A stretch of DNA of 64,000 bases, taken from positions 21,352,854 to 21,416,853 of the forward strand of contig NC_045143.1 of the NCBI RefSeq assembly GCF_008831285.2, read 5' to 3'. A model generated the notes under the pieces. It was not told the origin of the DNA, made no database searches, and saw only the letters and a program-made list of their open reading frames with translations. The DNA comes from Nymphaea colorata. Its lineage: Eukaryota; Streptophyta; Magnoliopsida; Nymphaeales; Nymphaeaceae. Position numbers and translations under genes: made by a program. Positions 12,708 through 23,299 of this stretch are shown piece by piece (the stretch's first letter is position 1; every line of letters begins with the position of its first letter).

Positions 12708-12910
12708 ACTTTGTTAAGTATCACTTGATAATTACACAAATTAATTACTTTCTTTTAATTTTTGTATTTATACATATTTCAATATGCTTATATTATTGTT
12801 CAACAATACTTATTATTTACTTATTCCCTTAATTGATATTATTAACTGAACACACGTAAAAGCTTTCATTAAAAGCAAACATACTTACAACACCAAGAGC
12901 GTACTACTAT

Positions 12911-12922
12911 GCTCTAATACCA
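12911..12922 (-). promoter_or_regulatory. Primer-binding site, initiator tRNA-Met type
   Basis: Read on the minus strand: TGGTATTAGAGC. It differs by one base from the TGGTATCAGAGC complement of the plant initiator tRNA-Met 3' end used by caulimovirids to prime minus-strand DNA. It lies 170 nt downstream of the start of the inverted leader. Confidence 0.75.
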
Positions 12923-13092
12923 AACAGAAAAGGGGCCGGGTTTAAGCACAAAAGCGCCGGTTCGCTTTTACAACAGCATGGGAGGCATAGGAGTGGAGAA
13001 GAAGAAATGGAAGGGGAGTGAGGAAGGGAGGTGGACTCAAGCACTTAGAAGCAAGTACTCGGTGGTGGATCGGTGAGAGGATGATGAGTACA
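12923..13092 (-). repeat. Inverted viral leader (R-like) segment
   Basis: The reverse complement of this segment matches 13597-13764 and 18421-18589. Similarity starts at TGTACTCATCATCC, 23 nt after the first T of the TATA box in the 13574 copy, close to where transcription should begin. No promoter sequence precedes it in the inverted copy. Confidence 0.75.
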
Positions 13093-13120
13093 GACGCTTT
13101 ATTAATTTTATGATTTCAAC

Positions 13121-13500
13121 CTAGTTTTGTTTAGGATTTTGAGGGTATTTGAAGGTTTGTTTTTGTAAGACTTCAATATTATCTTTATATTGTTGGAAGC
13201 TTCCAATTTTGCCTAAGATGGTGGCTAATTGGTCTTTCAAGTATCTTTGATTTTCTAATATTTCTTTAAGAATATTATTTCTATGTGTATCAAATATGGG
13301 TTGCCAAAAGCCCTGATTCTTTATATTGTACGATTCTAGGTTTTGCACTAAAGAAATGTGTAGATCGGTCATAGTATTTAGTTGTTGAGACATGGGACTA
13401 GTGTCTTCATTATGAAGTAAATGTTTTCCATTTTGGAAATAACAAGTATGACTGAATTGGTTGTTTTTTATAGTGCTCTTAGTTTTTGGTATAATTCTAA
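13121..13500 (-). pseudogene. Inverted viral coding fragment with coiled-coil character
   Basis: A minus-strand frame runs from about 13500 to a stop at 13121, and an ATG-started part (90 codons) begins at 13393. It is rich in Q, N, K and L with heptad-like spacing, and has no catalytic motif. An AATAAA lies between its stop and the inverted leader (about 13099-13104). It is probably a virus-derived polyprotein or accessory fragment moved next to the leader by rearrangement. Confidence 0.45.
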
Positions 13501-13506
13501 GTTCAG

Positions 13507-13764
13507 GTTTAGCTTGTTCGAAAAGGAATCCTATTCCTTTTCCAGATTATAATTTGTTCTGAAGTTCGGTGCCTATATAAGCACCACCTCAGCATGTGTA
13601 CTCATCATCCTCTCACCCATCCACCACCGAGTACTTGCTTCTAAGTGCTTGAGTCCATCTCCCTTCCTCACTCTCCTTCCTTTTCTTCTTCTCCACTCCT
13701 CTGCCTCCCATGCTGTTCTAAAAGTGAACCGCGCTTTTGTGCTTAAACCCAGCCCCCTTTTCTG
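13507..13764 (+). repeat. Viral terminal repeat 1 (promoter plus R-like leader)
   Basis: Direct repeat of 18332-18589, 258 bp in each copy, from GTTTAGCTT to CCCCCTTTTCTG. It contains a TATA box and a pyrimidine-rich leader. It ends 2 bases before the place where the primer site sits in the inverted copy. Confidence 0.8.
13574..13580 (+). promoter_or_regulatory. Viral TATA box, copy 1
   Basis: CCTATATAAGCACC is a strong plant TATA context. The predicted start lies at about 13597-13606, at the boundary shared with the inverted leader. Confidence 0.65.
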
Positions 13765-13777
13765 ATGCAAGATTTGT

Positions 13778-14029
13778 ATGACCGAAGCATGCAAATTCTG
13801 TTTGGAAGAAAGACAGTATCAATTTATTCTGGAAAAAATGGTTGAAAGAAAAGACAATACTATAGAAAAACGAATCCGTGTAGTAGAAAATAGAATAGAT
13901 GATATAGAAAGAACATTAACTACAGTTGAACTAAAGATAGGATCCATAGAGAACAAAATAATGAGGCTTAATCCAACGAATTACAAGGTGCCGAATACCA
14001 ACAACAACGGTAAAGGCATAATTTTTTAA
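13778..14029 (+). pseudogene. Viral coiled-coil fragment
   Basis: An 83-codon frame starts 14 bases after the end of terminal repeat 1. Residues 20-65 form a charged coiled coil (repeated I/V-x-x-x-I/V with E, R and K). This fits a virion-associated or polyprotein N-terminal segment of a caulimovirid, but no family motif proves it. The protease frame begins 38 bases later, so the movement and coat segments that normally intervene are deleted. Confidence 0.45.
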
Positions 14030-14066
14030 AAAGGTGAGAGGGCACTAACTACCATAACCTTCCCAT

Positions 14067-16034
14067 ATGAAGATTGACCATAAGGAACAAAGAAGAACAG
14101 CTATTAGAATTCCTTATATATTCAAAATAGAAAAGTGGAAATTAGAAATAGATGCCTTAATAGACACATGGTGTAGTGTTTCGGAGTTAGACAAAGCATT
14201 AGTCCCACCAGAGTATCATAGAAGCCTAGACCCTGCCTTACAACTTTGGGCAGAACAAATGGATAGATCCTTACATAAATATGATGAAGAGATATGCAAA
14301 TATAAAATTGCTTTTAGAATCTCTAAAGAACAACATACTGCCCACCAAAGGCCTAAGACATTCATTAGACATATGCAATTACATGATAGTACAAAATGCA
14401 TTATAGGACTAAATTTCATTCTAGAAAATATGGCTGGATGTGTCATAACTAGAACAGGCCTTTCTTTTCTTAACAACCAAGTTCCTTGGTTACGAGAATG
14501 GAAATCATATGAAAATAAAGGCTGCAAATGTAAAATTCCAAGAGCATGCAAAGAAAAAGTAGATCTAACTTATTTAGAAGAAGAAGACGACCTAGAAGAA
14601 TTAGAAATAGACCCCGAATATAACCTTATAAATATACAAAAAATCTATAATAAATTAGAAACAGGCGGTACAGAAATAGATGATTTGCTCAAAATATTAG
14701 AAAAGGATGAAATCATAAGAGAAATACCTACTAAACATTGAGATCGTAATAAAATAGAATGTATACTACAGATAAAAGATCCAAGAATTACTATTTCCAA
14801 CAAAAAGATAAGTGCTACGAATGAAAATATCAAAGATTTTGAGACACATGTAAATGAATTGTTGAAACTAGGAGTCAGAAGGAGAAGTATAAGCCCTCAC
14901 AGAAGTTCCCTTTATTTCAATAAGCATAGTGAACAAGTCCGTGGAAAATCAAGAATGGTCATAGACTATAGGCCAGTTAATGACAACACTATAGATGATC
15001 TTATGATATACCGATAAAACTAATTAATCAATAGTATACAACATAGTAAAATATTTAGTAAATTTGATTGCAAATCTGGATTTTGTCAGGTAAAAATGCA
15101 TAAGGATAGTATCCAATGGACTGCATTACTTGTCTTTAGGAAGCTTTGAATGGTTAGTCATGTCTTTTGCTTTAAAAAATGCTCCTGCTATTTTCCAACG
15201 GAAAATGGATATGATATTTGGCCAATATAGAGAATTTGTTTGTATTTATATAGATGACATCCTCGTTCATAGTAAAACCCAACCAGAACATATAGACCAC
15301 TTACAGATAGTATTAGGAGAATTTTTATGAAATGAAATTATAATCAGTAGTAAAAAGGCACAGTTTTTAGAAAACACATAGAATATTTAGGTGTAGAAAT
15401 TGGGGAAGGAAAGTCAAACTACAACCACATATAGCAAAAAAACTTTGGAATTTGAAATACATGACATCAAAAGCCTTCAATGTTTTTAGGATTAGTAAAC
15501 TATGCTAGACCATTTATTAAAGACTTAGGAAACTGGTCGTCCCATTATATAGTAAACTCGGCCAACTGGGGTTAAGACCTTTAATATAGAAGATATGAAA
15601 CAAATAGAAAAAGTTAAGGAACAATAAAACACTTACAGAAATATATCTACCCCTAGACTCAGATTTCTAATAATTGAAACTGGTGATGTATTAATGGGTG
15701 GGAAGTACTGTTAAAAGGGAACCCAACAAGTATGATTCCAAAGTGACAGAAGTTGTCTGCAGATATAGCAACGGCCAATACTAGGAAAAGGGACTCTCCA
15801 GTGTATAGATCAAGAAATTCTTGCAGTTATGGCTATTTTTTGCAGATTAGGACCGATTGTGATGCTATTGTAAAATTCTATGAAAATAAAAATTCCAAAG
15901 GAATAAGCCAGAGAAGATGGATATCCTTTAAAGACACCCTTATAAACCAAAATCATAAAGTGACATTTGAACACAAAAAAGGAGAAAACAATCATCTAGT
16001 CGACATGCTAAGCAGACTTCTAAAAGATGAATAG
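14067..16034 (+). pseudogene. Viral protease, reverse transcriptase and RNase H region, inactivated
   Basis: The first frame (14067-14741, 224 codons) opens with an aspartic-protease segment in which the expected D-T-G reads D-T-W (near 14160). This should destroy catalysis. A reverse transcriptase core follows across several frames: a SKFDCKSGFCQVKM block near 15055 and an intact YIDDIL box near 15248. RNase H remains are at 15753-16034, ending in HKKGENNHLVDMLSRLL. Stops and frame changes occur at about 14740, 15015, 15150, 15330 and repeatedly in 15350-15750. The order and the absence of an integrase place it in the Caulimoviridae. It is a dead copy. Confidence 0.8.
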
Positions 16035-17640
16035 AGACATTGATGTTTATGAATTCGAGATAAGAAGACTCAATAAAATTATAAGTTATCTTGACCAATC
16101 CAGAGTAAGTTAGTGATAATCTTTTAGACATTGTTTTAAGTATGCAGCAGTTGGTTGCAACCATGAAACAAGTAAGAGTTCGAGCATCTTCATATCATTC
16201 TTCTCTCGATTTTAGGTAACATCATTTAAGGGATCTGCACATAGACATTAGCCACGGTAGACAACATAGAATGCATTGTTTCACTTGATATTTTTCTCAT
16301 TATAGGACAAGAGGCCTCTACAAACGAGTTGCCCCTCGACCCAACCTAGGATTACCAATCTTTCCCCCATTCAAATTTGGTCTTTCAAACCTCTCCAGGC
16401 CTCACCCTTGATCTAGAAGATCTTGCCTTCTAGACAACCTCTGGCAAACAAAAAAATCCCTCATACCAAAAATCCTTTCTTTATTAGCCAGCATCTAAAC
16501 TTAAAGAACAGGCAACTTCAGTCCAAAACTCTGCCATAACTCTCCATAGATCATATACCCCTCTGACCTTAGAGCTTCCCTAGAAGCAGCAGCCCAAGCA
16601 AAATAAGTTGGCGGAAAAAAGAAAAGGAAAAGCTAAATAACAAATACAAGCTCTAAATCAGAAAATAGAATCCTCACAAACATGTTGAAGAAGAAATCAA
16701 AAAATTAGGAGAAAAAAGGGAGACAGTTCCCCCAAATATTCCATTAGTCAATGAACAGATCTATCATTGGTAATGGAGGCAAAAAGAAAAGAACAAGTTG
16801 ACATGCAGAATCTATTAAGGAGAATGGTGCGAAATTCAAAAAAGAGAAAGCCTGGTTTGGAATTTCTCTATTGAAACACAGACACAACCACCATGAAGAA
16901 AATTCTTTTTGTGAATGTGAACAACAATTTTCAATTATACAAGCCACCCTTAACCTTAGAAAGTGGCAAGACCAAGAGATCCGGGGAATAAAACTTTCCC
17001 CAAAAGTCTTCTAGAACAAGATTTTCAAAACGAATCCTGGTTACTAAAGAAAGCAGGTAAAACATCTTGATTTCCATTGGCAATTGGCATATACGTTAAG
17101 AAGGACGTTCAAACTTGGAGATATAAAGCCTTATGGCTATGTTAACTTAGACATTGAATTATTCCTCCCTCATATGAATATACTTGTGAAGCAAAACAAG
17201 AGATCACGATCAACATATACACTTCACTCTTTCCCCTGCAAACCGAATTCCTAAGAGACTCTTAGAATCTTTTAATTGGAGAAGATGTATATTCACAACT
17301 GAAGCATTGGAAGCGTAGACAATTGCTACTGACCAACATGCCCTGTGGACAGAACTACTTGTATGGTAGCTGAAGAGAAATTCACGAATCTTCCTAGCAG
17401 ATAGTTGGCTTAATGAAAATTTTAATTCCTTTCCAAAGTATCTTATAGATAAACCATGGCCTCTTTGAACATTTCTACCAAATCCATGATAGCAATCCTG
17501 CAGAATGGACATGTGACGATAAAAATGTCAGAGAATCATTTATAGAGACGACAATGAAGATGAGTGGAATGTTGGTGGTGAAGGAGGATGGATAATAATG
17601 AACAATATGAAGAAGATATTATAGAAGAAATAGGAAACAA
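16035..17640 (+). pseudogene. Decayed second viral coding region, unidentified
   Basis: Downstream of RNase H and before the second terminal repeat. Short plus-strand runs rich in basic and aromatic residues persist between stops (for example around 16320-16400 and 17040-17560), ending near 17640. No zinc finger, movement or coat motif is recognisable. Some caulimovirid genera have an unassigned second frame here; this would fit but is not shown. Confidence 0.35.
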
Positions 17641-18331
17641 CTGAAAGTAGGGACGAAGCTATGAGTCCTTAACCCTGCAACCAAACGCTTGTCAAGATCG
17701 GTAAAACTTGGCCCCTGCAAGTTATGGTTAAACTTCCCATGGGTATAGTGCTTTCATGTAAAACTTAAGCATCATTCATTTGAGAAGAAACATGATAAAC
17801 TTCTCTTTGGGAAAATTCCCCAAGTTAAAAATAGGATTTGCATTGTAGATTATCGCTTAAAAATCTACCCTAGAAAAACCCTCTAGGATAAATATGGGTT
17901 TTACGTTTGTAAATTTTCGAAATAAAAATTTACCCTGTGACGTACCCCACAAGATAAGCACTGGGTCACATCCTGAGGCAAATCATCCCGAGAAGCCTCC
18001 AGAAGATTGATGTAGTTGCCGACTTTCTTTTGTAATATAAAGCAACATTGTGTGAAGACAAAGGAAATAAAGACGAAGAAACCTCACACGCGTCAAAAAA
18101 GTAAAAGTAACAAGACACGCGGCTTCTCATTGAGAAAAAGCGAAGGCGGTTTCTGTAGCAGTTACTATAGCAATCACTGTGGTACTGCGGTAGACACTGT
18201 AGCATTGCAGCGGATACTGTAGCGTACTGTAGCACTTTTTGACTTTTTGGACACGATCGACTGCACCTAATCCAGCACACAACACTGTTACCTTCGAGTT
18301 CCTTCGATAGTAACTACTTTTGTTTGCTAGT
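17641..18331. other. Viral intergenic region upstream of the 3' promoter
   Basis: No coding frame. It contains a cluster of CTGTAGC-like words (18153-18234) and leads into terminal repeat 2. By position it is the enhancer region of the viral promoter. Confidence 0.5.
18153..18234 (+). promoter_or_regulatory. CTGTAGC repeat cluster, enhancer-like
   Basis: Four exact CTGTAGC words and three near copies (CTATAGC, CTGTGGT, CTGCGGT) lie within about 80 bp, roughly 165 bp upstream of the TATA box at 18398. No other stretch in the window shows this cluster. An activator-binding role is inferred from position only. Confidence 0.45.
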
Positions 18332-18589
18332 GTTTAGCTTATTCGGAAAGAATCCTATTCCTTTTTTATATTGTCATTTGTTTTGAAGTCTAGTGCCTAT
18401 ATAAGCATCACCTCAACATATGTATGATCATCCTCTCACCCATCCACCACCGAGTACTTGCTTCTATGTGCTTGAGTCCATCTCCCTTCCTCACTCCCCT
18501 TCCTTTTCTTCTTCCCACTCCTCTGCCTCCCATGCTGTTGTAAAAGCGAACCGGCGCTCTTGTGCTTAAACCCGACCCCCTTTTCTGTT
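18332..18589 (+). repeat. Viral terminal repeat 2 (promoter plus R-like leader)
   Basis: Matches 13507-13764. Similarity with the inverted leader continues through TTTTCTGTT and stops at 18589, exactly one base before the position of the primer site TGGTATTAGAGC. Confidence 0.8.
18398..18404 (+). promoter_or_regulatory. Viral TATA box, copy 2
   Basis: CCTATATAAGCATC, the same context as 13574-13580. Confidence 0.65.
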
Positions 18590-18720
18590 CAGAGAAAGTT
18601 TTCCCCCAGAGGAGTGGCGAAGAAGAAAACCCTCTATAGATCTTTCCTGTCTAAGGTTTCTAAGGCATCCTTTTCCCTTAGGTTTATAGGTATCCCGCTC
18701 TTTATATTCTACATAAGGGG
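18590..18720. other. 131 bp of unassigned DNA between virus and hAT
   Basis: It matches neither the viral repeat nor the hAT copy. It happens to be open on the plus strand as part of a junction-spanning 89-codon frame (18560-18829), which is chimeric and not a gene. It is possibly filler DNA added during end-joining. Confidence 0.5.
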
Positions 18721-19778
18721 AAACATTTGGCGAAAATACAAAAGAATTGAAGAATTTTGCTATGAAATTCTCAACTTACATGCAGTGTATCAGGATGTGA
18801 ATGTAAATGCAGCTCATTCTTTTTGGTAAATAAATGAAACTTTCAAATAATTTATTGTGCTATCATTCAAATGTTTTTTATAAATATCAAAATGATTAAC
18901 TAATGCAATTACATGATAGTACATACAAAACAAGAAATTGCATTGAGAAGAAAAACTTAATTCTTTGGTTTTCATCATGTATATATGAAGATGAATACAG
19001 AAAGGTTTCATCTTTTCGAAAGAAAAGTGTCGGGAAAGGTAATGCTACATGTCTGTAATTTTTTAAATAAAGATAAGAACATTGTCCTTTTTCTTTACTA
19101 ATTGTTGCATTTTGTTATGTGTTAGTGTTTTTATGTGAAGGTAAAACAATAATAGAAGATTTAGAATATGAAGTTTAGATGATGAGGAAGATGAACTTCT
19201 TCAATATTTGGATGGTTCAAATGACGATGAACTGTCATCAATTAAAGAATATGACAATCATGAAGATACAATTGCCCAATTGCCTACAAAAGTTATTTGA
19301 ACTTTGTTAAGTATCACTTGATAATTACACAAATTAATTACTTTCTTTTAATTTTTGTACATATACATATTTCAATATGCTTCTATTATTGTTCAACAAT
19401 AATTAATATTTACTTATTCTCTTAATTGATATTATTATCCGAATCTTGGTTTTCCTAGTTTTGTTATTTGTTTTTCAATGATAGTTCTATGACAATTGTT
19501 TAGGACAGGTCATGCTATGCACCAATTATGCAGCACTCTTTGTACTATGTTGTTATAATATTGTGTTTGTTTGGATTTAAAAATCATTGTGGTTTGCATA
19601 TATTATATATTGTTCTTTCTTGATATGCTTAGTGTCATAGTCATTTTTTTCAGTTTCATTGCTACTTTTACAAATATTATATAATTCATAAATTTGTCTG
19701 TGAAGCTTACGCTTCAATTAATGCCTCACCTCGCCACGCTCTAGTCACCTGCTCGCCTTATCACCTTTTACAACATTG
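18721..19778 (+). mobile_element. 3' part of the hAT element, repeating 12120-12844
   Basis: Positions 18721-19430 are about 95 percent the same as 12120-12844, including the WNTFG-region remnant and the acidic C-terminus (19127-19300). The C-terminus is frameshifted here by a lost base near 19172. From 19430 to 19778 follows the true 3' end, shared with 29940-30289. Confidence 0.8.
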
Positions 19779-19786
19779 CTTCACAA

Positions 19787-21090
19787 CATTGTATACTTTC
19801 ATGAATTGCAGGCTAAAATTTTGAAAATATAACAAGTCAATGAATTAGGCAGTTGCCTAAAATTTATATGAAAATAAAGTGCACGTTAATACTAATGAGA
19901 CTAGCAACAACTCAAATACAAGCAACCAATTAATACTACAATAGCATAAGACATTTACCTCAAGAATATCATAAAAGTCTTCACATAATGATGCCTTCAA
20001 CATGGGGCTTCAACTACACTCTAGCAAATCTCATTGCCTTCTACATCTTAAAAAGCAACCTATCTAACTTGAACTGCAACAAGAAAAGGGCAACACTAAG
20101 AGCTAGCTAGATTGTAAAAAATGATGAAGATGAAAAAATCCCCTATCAATCTTTTGTAGCTTAGATTGTAATAGAGATTTGCTGAAGCTAGTAAGACATA
20201 CTTCATGAATCCAAACATATGACAGCCAAGCATGAAAGAGTTCAAAATCTCACCTCATCTAATTGAGTGTGGGTTCACCAAGGACAATCTCTGACCATCC
20301 CCAATTGAGTGTGTGTGTGAGCACATGTATATATATATATTATTGAAAGGGTCAACGGTCCATCAACATAAAGATCATGTTTGAGTTGGCAGTATCAGCA
20401 ATAAAACTTTGATGAACTGAAATATTTATTTTCAACATGCTCACTTTATTTGAACATAAAGTGCATGTTAATACTAATGACAAACTGCAAGCCAAATGTT
20501 ACTTAAATATGCTCAAGCTCTCCATCAAGAAGGCGATCACATAAATTTCTCATAACACATAAAAGAAATGAAAAATTTTGTGAGTTTTTCTAAGATGAAA
20601 TAAATTAACAAGAAGTAGTATCCTTTAGACCTTCCGAATTAACATAAAGCAACAAAGTTTGCCATGTTCCTCTGCAGCAGAGTTTGCCTTTGAGCAGCAC
20701 AAGACTATGCAGTTTTGATAGTTTAGATGTATGCTAGTTATGTTAGATATAGCAGATGCCAACCAAACATGCATGCATGATCTTTGTCTAAAAAGTTCAA
20801 AAAAAAAGAAAAGACACAACATGATAGGTTAGCATTAAAAAAGTATAAAAAAATGGGAAAAACAGTAAAAGAAGTCGTCATGATTCATGACACCATTGAT
20901 TGACGCTATTCAGCTGAGGCTGATCAGGCTATAGACAAAGTTGGCCTCCCTTGTATGCTAACAATTAAAGAAGGAAAGAAAGGAAACAAGAAAATTCACT
21001 GTTTTGGTGTGTGAGACTAGTATGTTGAACCCATGGTCAATATAATCTCAGCTTTGTGAAGCATGAATAATACCATTCTTAATTGAGTAG
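19787..21090. other. Intergenic DNA, no gene recognised
   Basis: AT-rich. A short phrase, AAAGTGCAYGTTAATACTAATGA, occurs at about 19877 and 20459, suggesting an old local duplication. A TG/TA microsatellite lies near 20310-20340. Confidence 0.5.
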
Positions 21091-23290
21091 ACTTGGTTCT
21101 GTCTTGCTCAGGAGGAAGAGGACCGTTGAGGGCACAATCTGCTATCTGTCAAATTTACTGCTTTCCTGTGGCCGGTAAAGAATGCCTAATTTGTAAAAGA
21201 AAGATAATTACTAAATCAGTGAGAGAAAAAAAAAGACAAAAAAAAGTAGAGAACATCTCTGCTCGGCTGGTGGAATAATGAACAAAATGAAAAAGAAAGG
21301 GGTTGAAAAAAAAAAAATAGAAAACAAAAACATACCTATTCCCTTGCTGTATGACACCTTGTCCTTCTCTTTTTTGTATGCTCTATTTTCCCTTTCTGGG
21401 AGGAGGCAAATAACCCCTGCATCTGCGGAGCTAATATAAGCTCTTTGTTTTCAATTTTGATTTTTGATTCGGCGTTCCCTAATAAAAGATGATCAGGGCA
21501 TCCACCGTCTGAGGTTTGCCAGTGCTCCTTCCTCTCTGTTTGACTTCATCCACCTACCATTTGTCGGAAAACTGTGATCTCGCCTCTGCTATGGTAATAG
21601 CAAAAGAAGTTGGGTGCCACCATGCCAGCGAGAGGACGTCACCATGAGGCAGACTCACCCTCCTACCATGGTGACATGCCGGTCATTTGAAATCACCAGC
21701 AATCAAATGTCGCTAGACCCCGTAGGATGCGGAGATGGCTGGAATCCCACGAAAGTTCAAGGTTCATGTCAAGGAAGTTCACGGTTGCATCAAGAAGACC
21801 TGAGGAGAGAACATATGGAGAACAATGAAGAAGTCAGGTAAGAAAGGTCCTTAACCCTTTTTTCTATGAGAATTTCAAAATCGCCCCAAACATTTCTAAC
21901 TTTTTCAGAAACATTGTCATAATTAAAGACGTTTAATGCACTGCACTTTCAATATTTTATTTACGAAAGAGGATCTGACCCCTTGTTTTGCAAATTAAAG
22001 AGGTTCCATGCTCATGAAAACTCGGAAATAGGTTTCGAATCATGATTAACTGGATACAATAGGCAATATTGTTACCATATAAAGGGAAAAAAAGTAGCAT
22101 TTAGAGTTGATTTCATTTAATAAAAATATAGCACATGATTTTTACAACAAGATTCAAATACAGAAAAATCAATATTGACAGCTACTAGAATCTTTGATGG
22201 TTTGATATCAATTTAAAGATTAAAAGAAATTTAAGCTGTCAATGTTTTCTTATTTATAATGAAAGTGTGCATTTTGTAAATAACATACAAATATTTTTAT
22301 TTGCTGATGTTTATGCAATTCATTCTTTTCATAGAATTTTTTTCTGATTTTGTATATTTCTAAATTAAATTTTTTCAAAAGTTTAGTTTAGAAAAGCTAT
22401 GATTTTTAAATTTGTTTTTGGTTCACATTTAACTTTTCAATCATACGGGTTTACAAGTTTTACGATGTTGTTAGTACAACAAGTCATATTAATGAAAGGA
22501 ATGGAACACCTTGAGGTCGAGAGTCAAGACTATTTTCCAAGCTGAGGGTCCATTCTTTGTGTTTGGGGTCGATGACACCAAACATTCACTAATTAGCCTC
22601 TTCCTGATTTTTCTTGAAATTAACTTGAAAAATGAGAAAGTAACTAAAATTTTAAATTCCTTTTCAAGATTGGTCCGGATTGAAATTCACATATCTGATA
22701 TGTGGATATGACATAACATGCCTTCACCTTGATTTGACAAAGAGGGATGAAAGACTAATCAACCTTAGTTACATTAATAAATGGTCAGATTTAAGATCGG
22801 GATGTTAAAATCGGCTTAATCAGTCTATTGGTAAACATTTTACCAACAAATAGATGCAAAAGAGGGTAACGCCACAGGGTGGGCATCGGGGCAGCACGGT
22901 CAAATTGTAATTAAAAAATATAAAATATTTTCTATATATATAAAGAAATTTTTAAAATTGACAAAAATTTTATCTAATCAAGAATGTGGACAAATGTTTT
23001 CGTGGAATACTTGGCGTGTTGAATGTTGTCTGATATTGCTTCATTAATCACATATATATTACATACTCTTTAGTCCTTTCATTTCTTTTTGCCATCACAG
23101 AGGGATCATGTACGTATTTTTCATGTGATAAAAGTGCAACCAAGTGATTAATAATGTGATTAATGGGATGCAGTCTGGACCAATTAATAGAAACTTTTTA
23201 TGTTTAACCAACACGATCTGGTACAGACACGGTAATTTGTTTTAAACCTTACCCCTCCCTCTCTGTCGGATCGTCAAGGTATGCTCCCTC
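21090..23290. other. Intergenic DNA with weak coding-like islands
   Basis: The island 21480-21840 is GC-richer. A frame at 21614-21841 starts MPPCQREDV in one register and MPARGRHHEAD in another, but neither stays open and no family is recognisable. The rest is AT-rich and shows no repeat partner in the window. Confidence 0.4.
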
Positions 23291-23299
23291 CCCCTCTTC

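Larger units (their letters stand above)
12845..18589 (+). mobile_element. Endogenous pararetrovirus (Caulimoviridae), rearranged and defective
   Basis: Protease, reverse transcriptase and RNase H lie in the pararetrovirus order. Two TATA-bearing terminal repeats (13507-13764 and 18332-18589) and an initiator-tRNA-Met-type primer site are present. The left part (12845 to about 13500) is inverted relative to the rest. No integrase was seen, which fits a caulimovirid and not an LTR retrotransposon. Movement and capsid regions are missing between 14029 and 14067, and the frame is broken many times. The genus is not settled: the single polyprotein followed by a second weak coding region recalls florendoviruses or petuviruses. 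Confidence 0.75.
8939..19778 (+). mobile_element. hAT-superfamily DNA transposon, internally disrupted by a pararetrovirus
   Basis: The left end begins CAATGTGTAAGAAGC (8939) and the right end finishes CTTTTACAACATTG (19778). These are imperfect terminal inverts of the CAATGTTGTAARARGC type used by plant hAT elements. The flanking octamers are CTTCACGA (8931-8938) and CTTCACAA (19779-19786), 7 of 8 identical, as expected for a hAT target duplication. The target is the right end of repeat copy B. Inside are a decayed transposase (10383-12707), an endogenous pararetrovirus (about 12845-18589), 131 bp of unassigned DNA, and then the 3' end of the hAT again from 18721. Coding decay makes it non-autonomous. 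Confidence 0.8.

Noticed and set aside
13573-13794. 73-codon minus frame over the viral promoter
   Set aside because: Antisense to the leader and TATA box; basic composition follows from the pyrimidine-rich leader.
12845-18589. LTR retrotransposon, given the direct terminal repeats
   Set aside because: No integrase, no TG...CA repeat ends and no short target duplication. The repeats are promoter plus leader and end at the primer site, which fits tandem or terminally redundant pararetrovirus DNA.
18560-18829. 89-codon chimeric frame across the virus/hAT junction
   Set aside because: It combines leader, filler and transposase remnant in one frame by chance; no family or initiation context supports it.
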